A DNA stretch of 64,000 bases from Streptomyces griseorubiginosus (GTDB lineage Bacteria; Actinomycetota; Actinomycetes; Streptomycetales; Streptomycetaceae), in NCBI RefSeq assembly GCF_001514195.1, contig NZ_KQ948737.1, positions 248,001 to 312,000 on the forward strand, in the 5' to 3' direction. The translations under genes were made by a program, and so were the position numbers. This document shows positions 25,599-32,015 of the stretch, in pieces; position 1 is the first letter of the stretch, and every line of letters starts with the position of its first letter. A model generated the notes under the pieces. That model saw only the letters and a program-made list of their open reading frames with translations, was not told where the DNA came from and made no database searches.

Positions 25599-26966
25599 TC
25601 ATGCTCCCGCTTCCAGGAGTTTTTCGACCAGCAGGCCGATGCCCAGGAGCTGTCGGTCGGTGTTCCAGGGCCCGTCGAGCGCCACACCCACCGGCAGTCC
25701 AGGACCCGCCGACCGGACGGGCACGGTGAGACCGGGAAGCGCGGCGATACTGCCGGGTCCCGTGTTGCGGATGTAGGTGGGAAAGGACGGACGCAGGGCA
25801 CCGTCGAGCCGTACACGCTCGGTGTCGGTGTCGATCCGTCCGGCGGGCAGGGGGGTGGTGGGGAAGAGGACGGCATGGGCTCCGGTGGCGCGGAAGATCC
25901 GCCGGTAGCCGTCCACGAGCACACGGTCACGGATCCTGAGGGCGGCCTCGTACGCACGTTCAGTGACTGCCCGCGGGAACACGACGTCCGCCATCGTCGC
26001 CTGTACGTGCCGGTCGGTGATCCGGTCCAGAAGTTTCGCGGGATCGGTATGGCCCGTGGCCTGGCCCAGATACTGGGGCAGCTGCCGGGCCGCCTCGTAG
26101 AGGGTGATCGGGAATCCGGCCCGTTCCTCGGCCGTCTCGACCTCCGGCAGCTGTACCGGCACGAGCCTGACCCCGGCGGTCCTCAGGACGTCCAGGGAGT
26201 GCTCCCACACCTCGGCGGTGCGCGGATGCAGCGGCTCGGTGAAGTGGTGCTCGGGGACGGCGAGCAGGATCTCGCGTGGGTCGGGTGCCTCGGCAGGGTC
26301 GTGGTCGGCGGCGAGGACGCTGTCCAGGAGGACCAGGTCCGCGACGGTCGGGGCCATGGGTCCGATGGTGTCGCGGGTCCACGACAGCGGGGTCACTCCC
26401 CCGGCCGGGTAACGGCCCCTGGTCGGGCGGAGACCGGCGATGCCGGTGAGCGCGGCCGGGACGCGGACCGAGCCGCCGGTGTCGGTGCCCAGACCGGCCG
26501 GCGCCAGACCGGCGGCGACGGCCGTGGCGGTGCCGCCGCTGCTTCCGCCCGCGAATCGGGTGGGGTCGGCGGGGTTGCGGGCGGGGCCGTACGGGCCGCC
26601 CGTGGTGGTGGCTCCCAGGGCCAGCTCGTGCATGTTGGTCTTGCCGAGCACGATCGCGCCTGCCGCGCGCAGCCGGGTGATCGCCTGCGCGTCGCGGTCC
26701 GGGACGAATCCGGCGAGCACCTCGCAGGCCGCGGTGTTGGGGAGCCCGGCGACGTGGATGTTGTCCTTGACCGCGATCGGCAGCCCGTGCAGCGGGCCCC
26801 GCGCGGGGCCACGGTCCGCAGCTGCGGCCTCGGCGAGAGCGCGGTCGGCATCGAGGGTGACATAGGCCCCCAGGTCGCCGGCCCGCTCCGCACGTGTGAG
26901 GAGTTCCTCGGTGAGCGAGACGCTGGTGAGCGTCCCGGCGGCGAGCCGGGAGAGGGCGGTGTGCAT
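25599..26966 (-). CDS. Amidase-signature-family hydrolase (possible mandelamide hydrolase)
   Basis: A 455-residue amidase with the Ser-cisSer-Lys triad: Lys67 (AVKDNIH), Ser142 (FAGGSSGGTATAV) and Ser166 (TDTGGSVRVP). The family hydrolyses many amides. In Pseudomonas putida an amidase-signature mandelamide hydrolase belongs to the mandelate operon, a precedent for this context, but relatives also include allophanate and other hydrolases, so substrate is inference. It is the first gene of a coupled amidase-nitrilase-IclR operon, divergent from the ABC importer. The ATG at 26966 has only a weak upstream site. A motif copy (27011-27025) lies 45 bp upstream, fit to control it. Confidence 0.85.
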   Translation of the reverse strand: MHTALSRLAAGTLTSVSLTEELLTRAERAGDLGAYVTLDADRALAEAAAADRGPARGPLHGLPIAVKDNIHVAGLPNTAACEVLAGFVPDRDAQAITRLRAAGAIVLGKTNMHELALGATTTGGPYGPARNPADPTRFAGGSSGGTATAVAAGLAPAGLGTDTGGSVRVPAALTGIAGLRPTRGRYPAGGVTPLSWTRDTIGPMAPTVADLVLLDSVLAADHDPAEAPDPREILLAVPEHHFTEPLHPRTAEVWEHSLDVLRTAGVRLVPVQLPEVETAEERAGFPITLYEAARQLPQYLGQATGHTDPAKLLDRITDRHVQATMADVVFPRAVTERAYEAALRIRDRVLVDGYRRIFRATGAHAVLFPTTPLPAGRIDTDTERVRLDGALRPSFPTYIRNTGPGSIAALPGLTVPVRSAGPGLPVGVALDGPWNTDRQLLGIGLLVEKLLEAGA

Positions 26967-27010
26967 GGGCGGACCATAAGGGCCTCGCCGCTACCGGTGA
27001 ACAGGGCTGT

Positions 27011-27025
27011 TTCGCAATGCGAGAC
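27011..27025. promoter_or_regulatory. Putative IclR operator B (amidase side of the divergent region)
   Basis: TTCGCAATGCGAGAC matches site A in 13 of 15 positions. It lies 45 bp upstream of the amidase start and 230 bp upstream of the binding-protein start. Confidence 0.6.
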
Positions 27026-27138
27026 TCCAGAACGGGTCTCCGGGAGCCACCCGCGACCCCGTTCCGGACGTGCCGTATCCCCTCTACGTCCCTCGGCCTA
27101 CGACTGGACGTCTCATTGAGGTCACCGACGGCCCAGCT

Positions 27139-27153
27139 GTCTCGCATATCGAA
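27139..27153. promoter_or_regulatory. Putative IclR operator C (ABC importer side)
   Basis: On the minus strand this reads TTCGATATGCGAGAC, matching site B in 13 of 15 positions. It lies 102 bp upstream of the binding-protein ATG. Sites B and C are 128 bp apart and flank the centre of the 289-bp divergent region. Confidence 0.6.
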
Positions 27154-27255
27154 TCCATGCCCTGTCCAGGCACGAACGGCGGGCCTACGTTCGCGGCCAC
27201 TTCCTCCACCCGCCGCAGCCCGCGACCTGCGGCTCAAGGCCCTCCGGAGCCCGCC

Positions 27256-28578
27256 ATGGAACATCCCGCGATCAAGCCCTCCCGCCGCACCGTCCTCAGA
27301 GGCCTCGGAGTCTCTGCCGTGGCGGCCGCCCCGATCCTCTCCGCCTGTTCCTCCGGCCTCAAGGGCTCGGGCACCTCGACCGGCGACACGATCAAGATCG
27401 GTTACGTCAGCCCGCGCACCGGTGCCTACGCGGCCTTCGCCGAGTCCGACGCCTACATCCTCCAGCAGGTGCGTGCCTTCTTCGCCAAGGGGATCACCCA
27501 CGACGGCAAGAAGTACGACGTGCAGATCCTGGACCGCGACACCGGCTCGGACCCGCAGCAGGCGGCCACCATCGCGGACGAGCTGATCTCCCAGCAGCAG
27601 GTCGACCTGGTCCTCGTCACCGCGACGCCGGACACGATCCACCCGGTGGCGGCCAAGTGCGAGAGCGAGGGCGTGCCCTGCGTCTCGACCATCGAGCCCT
27701 GGCAGGCCTGGTTCTTCGGGCGCGGCGGCACGCCGAAGAAGACCTTCACGTACACGTTCCACTTCTTCGACGGCATCGAGCACCTGGCCAGGGTCGAGAG
27801 CGACATGTGGCGCCAGCACGCCACCGACAAGAAGGTCGGCGTGCTGTGGCCCAACGACTCCGACGGCAACGCCTTCCGGGACAAGGCCACCGGCTACCGC
27901 GCGCAGCCCCCGACCAAGGGCTTCACCTTCGTCGACCCGGGTCCCTACGAGCCCGGCACCAAGGACTTCTCGTCGATCATCGCGAAGTTCAAGAAGGAGG
28001 GGGTCGAGATCCTCGCCGGCGTGCCCTCGCCTCCCGACTTCTCGACGTTCTGGACGCAGGCCGCACAGCAGAACTTCAAGCCCAAGGTCGCCACCATCTC
28101 CAAGGCCATCCTCTTCGAGTCGTCGGTGGCGTCCCTGCCGAACGGTCTGGGCAACGGCCTGTGCACGGCGAGCTGGTGGGTGCCGCAGTACCCGTTCACC
28201 TCCACGCTCACCGGTCAGACGGCCACCGCCCTGGCCGACGACTACGAGAAGTCCCCGCTCTCCAAAGGCCGTTCGTGGAACCAGGGACTCGGCCCCAACC
28301 ACGCGCTGTTCGAGGTCGCCAACCACGTCCTGCGCAACGCGAACCCCAAGGACCGCGAGGCCGTCGCCGCCCAGATCGCGAGGACCAGCCTCGACACCGT
28401 CCTCGGCCACCTGTCCTGGACCGGCGGCGGTGCGGCCAATCCGGTCAAGAACGTCGCCACCATCCCCATGGTCGGCACCCAGTGGGTCAAGGGCAGCGGT
28501 GCGGCGTACGAGCTGAAGGTCATCAGCAACAGCTTGCTGCCCGAGGTCAAGCCCGACGCCAAGGCGGCGGAACTGTGA
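27256..28578 (+). CDS. ABC transporter substrate-binding lipoprotein, branched-chain amino-acid type
   Basis: A 440-residue extracellular binding protein. The N-terminus SRRTVLRGLGVSAVAAAPILSACSS combines a twin-arginine stretch with a lipobox (LSAC), so it is probably Tat-exported and lipid-anchored. The body is a Peripla_BP_6 fold: IKIGYVSPRTGAYAAFAES, DRDTGSDPQQAATIADELI, KKVGVLWPNDSDGNAF. The ATG at 27256 has GGAG at 7 bp; upstream in-frame codons overlap the control region. It is followed with a 4-base overlap by two ATPases and two permeases. Family members bind amino acids, urea or aromatic acids. The divergent amidase-nitrilase operon makes an aryl-nitrile, amide or 2-hydroxyacid ligand more likely than leucine. 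Confidence 0.88.
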   Translation: MEHPAIKPSRRTVLRGLGVSAVAAAPILSACSSGLKGSGTSTGDTIKIGYVSPRTGAYAAFAESDAYILQQVRAFFAKGITHDGKKYDVQILDRDTGSDPQQAATIADELISQQQVDLVLVTATPDTIHPVAAKCESEGVPCVSTIEPWQAWFFGRGGTPKKTFTYTFHFFDGIEHLARVESDMWRQHATDKKVGVLWPNDSDGNAFRDKATGYRAQPPTKGFTFVDPGPYEPGTKDFSSIIAKFKKEGVEILAGVPSPPDFSTFWTQAAQQNFKPKVATISKAILFESSVASLPNGLGNGLCTASWWVPQYPFTSTLTGQTATALADDYEKSPLSKGRSWNQGLGPNHALFEVANHVLRNANPKDREAVAAQIARTSLDTVLGHLSWTGGGAANPVKNVATIPMVGTQWVKGSGAAYELKVISNSLLPEVKPDAKAAEL

Positions 28579-29303
28579 CCGCTCCCCTGCTCGAAGTGGA
28601 CCATCTCGCCGTGCACTTCGGCGAGTTGCGCGTCCTGGAGGACGTCGAGCTGACCGTCCCCCGGGGGCAGGCCGTCGGCATCGTCGGCCCGAACGGCGCG
28701 GGCAAGTCCACCCTGCTCAGCGCGATCTCGGGCGTCGAGCGCGCGACCGCAGGTTCCGTGCGGCTGGCGGGCCGCGATGTCACGCGCACCTCCGCGGCGC
28801 AGCGATGCCGGCTCGGCGTCGGCCGCTCCTTCCAGATACCGCGCCCCTTCGGCGACCTGACCGTGTTCGAGAACGCCCTGGTCGGCGCCGAGCGGGGAGC
28901 CCGGTTGCGCGGCGCCCCCGCCCGCGAACAGGCCCTGCGCGCGCTGGAGACCGCCGGACTGCTCCACCTCGCCAACAAGCCCGCCGGTTCCCTGCCCCTC
29001 CTCGGCCGCAAACGGCTGGAGCTGGCACGGGCCCTCGCCACCGGCCCCGACCTGCTCCTCCTCGACGAGATCGCGGGCGGCCTCACCGAGGCCGAGGCCG
29101 AGGAACTCGTCGCCACCGTGCTGTCCCTGAAGGAGTCCGGCGTGACGATCCTGTGGATCGAGCATGTCGTCAAGGCCCTGGTCCAGGTCGTCGACCGGCT
29201 GGTCTGCCTCGCCTACGGCCGGATCCGCGTCGACGGCGACCCGCACGAGGTACTGGCCAGCGACGAGGTCGCGGAGGTCTATCTGGGAGGTACGGCGGCA
29301 TGA
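28575..29303 (+). CDS. ABC transporter ATP-binding protein, LivG type
   Basis: A 242-residue cytoplasmic ATPase: Walker A GPNGAGKSTLLSAIS, LivG-type FQIPRPFGDLTVFENALVGA, Walker B DLLLLDEIAGGL, and the downstream His of the switch in LWIEHVVKALVQV. The ABC signature region reads GSLPLLGRKRLELARAL, in which the usual LSxGQ is not obvious (LPLLGRK); LivG proteins often read LSYGQQ here. Start is GTG at 28575, overlapping the binding-protein stop (GTGA). It should pair with the LivF-type ATPase at 29300 to energise the importer. Confidence 0.88.
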   Translation: MTAPLLEVDHLAVHFGELRVLEDVELTVPRGQAVGIVGPNGAGKSTLLSAISGVERATAGSVRLAGRDVTRTSAAQRCRLGVGRSFQIPRPFGDLTVFENALVGAERGARLRGAPAREQALRALETAGLLHLANKPAGSLPLLGRKRLELARALATGPDLLLLDEIAGGLTEAEAEELVATVLSLKESGVTILWIEHVVKALVQVVDRLVCLAYGRIRVDGDPHEVLASDEVAEVYLGGTAA

Positions 29304-30028
29304 GCACGCTGCTGCGAGTCGACTCCGTCGATGCCGGATACGGCGACTTTCAGGCCCTGTTCGGCATCGACCTCGACGTGGCCGAGGGCGAGCTGCTCGC
29401 CCTCGTCGGCGCCAACGGCGCGGGGAAATCAACCCTGTTGAAGACCATCGCGGGAGCCCTGAAGCCCTTCCGCGGCACCATCGGCCTGGCCGGTGAGGAC
29501 GTCACCGCCGAGCCCGACATCCGACGAGCCCGCAAGGGAGTCTGCCTGGTCCCGGAGGGCCGGCGCCTCTTCCCGTCGCTCACCGTCGAGGAGAACCTCC
29601 AGGTGGGCGCCGCCACCGGGCGCAAGGGCCCCTGGAACCTGGCCAAGGTGTACGAGGCGATGCCGCTCGTCGCCGACCGCCGTACCCGCAAGGCGGCCCG
29701 GCTCTCCGGCGGTGAGCAGCAGGCCGTCGCCATCGGCCGCGCCCTGATGGGCAATCCGCGGCTGCTGCTCCTCGACGAGGTCTCCCTGGGCCTGGCCCCG
29801 CTCGTCGTGGACCAGCTCTACACGGCGCTGCCCGGTATCCGCGCCGAGGGCGCGACCGTGATCCTGGTCGAGCAGGACCTGAACCGCACGTTCGCCGTGG
29901 CGGACCGCATCGCGTGTGTCCTGGAGGGCCGGATCGTGCTGACGGGCTCGGCGGCCGGACTCACCCGCGACGAGGTGACCGCCGCGTACTTCGGCACCGG
30001 TGCCTTCCCGGAGGTGAAGACCCCATGA
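29300..30028 (+). CDS. ABC transporter ATP-binding protein, LivF type
   Basis: A 242-residue ATPase: Walker A GANGAGKSTLLKTIAG, LivF-type VPEGRRLFPSLTVEENLQVGA, ABC signature LSGGEQQAVAIGRALM, Walker B LLLLDEVSLGLAP, and the switch region ILVEQDLNRTFAVADR. The ATG overlaps the preceding TGA by four bases (ATGA). It forms the second half of the heterodimeric ATPase of this importer. Confidence 0.92.
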   Translation: MSTLLRVDSVDAGYGDFQALFGIDLDVAEGELLALVGANGAGKSTLLKTIAGALKPFRGTIGLAGEDVTAEPDIRRARKGVCLVPEGRRLFPSLTVEENLQVGAATGRKGPWNLAKVYEAMPLVADRRTRKAARLSGGEQQAVAIGRALMGNPRLLLLDEVSLGLAPLVVDQLYTALPGIRAEGATVILVEQDLNRTFAVADRIACVLEGRIVLTGSAAGLTRDEVTAAYFGTGAFPEVKTP

Positions 30029-30897
30029 ACTGGCTCAACGCAATCCTGCAGGGCGTCCTGCTGGGCGGCATCTTCGCGATGGCCGCCGCGGGCCTGTCCC
30101 TCGTCTTCGGCGTGATGCGGATCGCCAACCTCGCCCACGGGGACCTGATGATCCTCGGCGGTTACGTCGCCTCGGTGACCGCCGCGCACTACGGCGTGCC
30201 GGTCCCCGTCACCATCGTCGTGTCGATGATCGCGGTCGGCGCGCTCGGCTACCTCGTCCAACGCTCCCTGCTGGACCGGGCGATGGGCCTCGGCGAACTC
30301 GCCCCGATGCTGGTCACCTTCGGCATCTCGGTCATCATCCCGAACGTCCTGGTCCAGGTGTTCAGCAGCGACGCGCAGCCGCTGCCCATCGGCTCGCTCG
30401 GCACCGCGAGCATCGACCTGGGCGGTGGCCTGGCCATCGGCTGGTTCCCCCTGATCACGGTGGCCGCGGCGGTGGCGGTCCTGGTCTCCCTCCACCTCTT
30501 CCTCTTCCGCACGCAGCCCGGCCGTATCGTCCGGGCCACGTCCGACGACCGCGCGGTGGTCCGCCTGATGGGCGTCGACAACCGCCGCGTGTACGCCCTG
30601 ACGTCGGTCATCGCCTTCGCGACGGTGGCCCTGGCCGGTGTCCTGTACACGATGCGGCAGGGCGGAGTCACCCCCTTCGAGGGTCAGCTCACCGTCCTGT
30701 TCGCCTTCGAGACGGTGATCATCGGCGGTCTCGGCTCGCTGTGGGGAACGCTCGCGGGTGGCGTGGTGCTCGGTGTGGCGCAGTCCGTCGGCGCCCAGAT
30801 CTCCCCGGACCTTCCCCTGCTCACGGGGCACGTGGTCTTTCTCCTGGTCCTGGTGTTCCGCCCGCAGGGCCTGTTCGGCAGGAGTGTCCTCGCATGA
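30025..30897 (+). CDS. ABC transporter permease, LivH type
   Basis: A 290-residue inner-membrane permease with about eight hydrophobic segments, starting MNWLNAILQGVLLGGIFAMAAAGLSLVFGVMRIANLAHGDLMILG, the LivH opening. The coupling segment RATSDDRAVVRLMGVDNRRVYALTSVIAFATVALAGVL contacts the ATPase in this family. The ATG at 30025 overlaps the previous stop (ATGA). Together with the LivM-type protein it forms the transport channel. Confidence 0.92.
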   Translation: MNWLNAILQGVLLGGIFAMAAAGLSLVFGVMRIANLAHGDLMILGGYVASVTAAHYGVPVPVTIVVSMIAVGALGYLVQRSLLDRAMGLGELAPMLVTFGISVIIPNVLVQVFSSDAQPLPIGSLGTASIDLGGGLAIGWFPLITVAAAVAVLVSLHLFLFRTQPGRIVRATSDDRAVVRLMGVDNRRVYALTSVIAFATVALAGVLYTMRQGGVTPFEGQLTVLFAFETVIIGGLGSLWGTLAGGVVLGVAQSVGAQISPDLPLLTGHVVFLLVLVFRPQGLFGRSVLA

Positions 30898-31910
30898 CCG
30901 TCCAGACAGCACCCGCCGCCGAGGCGACCGCACGGCCGGCCGTCCACCGCGGTGGCCGCGCGACCGCCCTGGGCCTGGCGGGAACAGCCGTCGTCCTCCT
31001 GACGATGGCGGCCCTCCCCTACGTCGTCGAATCGGGTGTCACGGCCCAACTGGTCAAGCTCTGCTACCTGGTGGCCCTGGCCTCCATGTGGAATCTGCTC
31101 GCGGGATACGCGGGCATGATGTCGATGGGCCAGCAGGCGTTCATCGGCCTGGGCGCCTACCTGCTCTTCGTCGTCAACGACCACGGCGTGAACGTCTACG
31201 TCGGCACGCTCGTCGTCTCCGCCGCGGTGGCGCTGCTCGCCTGGCCGGTGTCGTACCTCGCCTTCCGGCTGCGCGGCGGCTACTTCGCCGTCGGCACCTG
31301 GGTGATCGCCGAGGTGGTACGCCTGATCGTGGTCCGCTTCGACTCCCTGGGCGCGGCGAGCGGACGCACCCTCTCGGACGTCACCGCCGATCCGGTGCTG
31401 CGGCGCGCCTTCACCTACTGGCTGGCGCTCGCCGTCATGGCCGCGGCCGTGCTCGGCACCTACGCCGTCCTGCGCAGCCGGCTCGGCCTGAGCCTCCAGG
31501 CCATCCGTGACGACGACACCGCGGCCGGTTCCCTCGGCGTGAACGTCACGCGCGGCAAGCGGATCATCTACATCACCGCGGCCGCCGGATGTGCCGCCGC
31601 CGGTGCGGTGATCTGTGTCAACAGCCTGGGAGTGGCGTCGCCGACGCAGATCTTCGGGGTGCAGTACTCGGCCCTGATGGTCTTCATGGTGATCATCGGC
31701 GGCATCGGCACGATCGAAGGCCCCGTCGTCGGCGCGGTCGCGTACTTCCTCCTCGACAAGTACTTCGCGCAGAGCGGTGTCTGGTACCTGATCGTGGTGG
31801 GCGCGGCGGCGATCGTGGTCTCGCTGTACCTGCCGCGGGGGCTGTGGGGGACGCTGGCGCACCGCACGGGGTTCGCCGTCTTCCCGGTGCGCCACACGGT
31901 CCGGTCGTAG
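30894..31910 (+). CDS. ABC transporter permease, LivM type
   Basis: A 338-residue permease with the LivM pattern: LCYLVALASMWNLLAGYAGMMSMGQQAFIGLGAYLLF, the coupling loop LGLSLQAIRDDDTAAGSLGVNVTRGKRIIYI, and GGIGTIEGPVVGAVAYFLLDKYFAQSG. The ATG overlaps the preceding TGA (ATGA). It is the last gene of the five-gene importer operon. After it, a 12-bp palindrome CCCCTGCAGGGG (31926-31937) lies in the 105-bp gap before the LAL regulator; its role is unclear. Confidence 0.92.
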   Translation: MTVQTAPAAEATARPAVHRGGRATALGLAGTAVVLLTMAALPYVVESGVTAQLVKLCYLVALASMWNLLAGYAGMMSMGQQAFIGLGAYLLFVVNDHGVNVYVGTLVVSAAVALLAWPVSYLAFRLRGGYFAVGTWVIAEVVRLIVVRFDSLGAASGRTLSDVTADPVLRRAFTYWLALAVMAAAVLGTYAVLRSRLGLSLQAIRDDDTAAGSLGVNVTRGKRIIYITAAAGCAAAGAVICVNSLGVASPTQIFGVQYSALMVFMVIIGGIGTIEGPVVGAVAYFLLDKYFAQSGVWYLIVVGAAAIVVSLYLPRGLWGTLAHRTGFAVFPVRHTVRS

Positions 31911-32015
31911 GCCCGACTAAAGCGACCCCTGCAGGGGAACCACCCGTCTCTGCGATTACAACGATCACCGAAGGAGCATGGTATGTGAGGGGAATGTAAA
32001 GGCAGGGGGGCAACT

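Noticed and set aside
27256-31910. Branched-chain amino-acid importer in the strict sense
   Set aside because: The family fold fits, but the divergent amidase-nitrilase operon and shared operator motif make an aromatic or nitrile-derived ligand more likely; kept as a Liv-type importer of unproven substrate.
31926-31937. CCCCTGCAGGGG as a transcription terminator
   Set aside because: The 6-bp arms have no loop and no T run follows, so it cannot form a usual terminator hairpin; a protein site is possible but unsupported.
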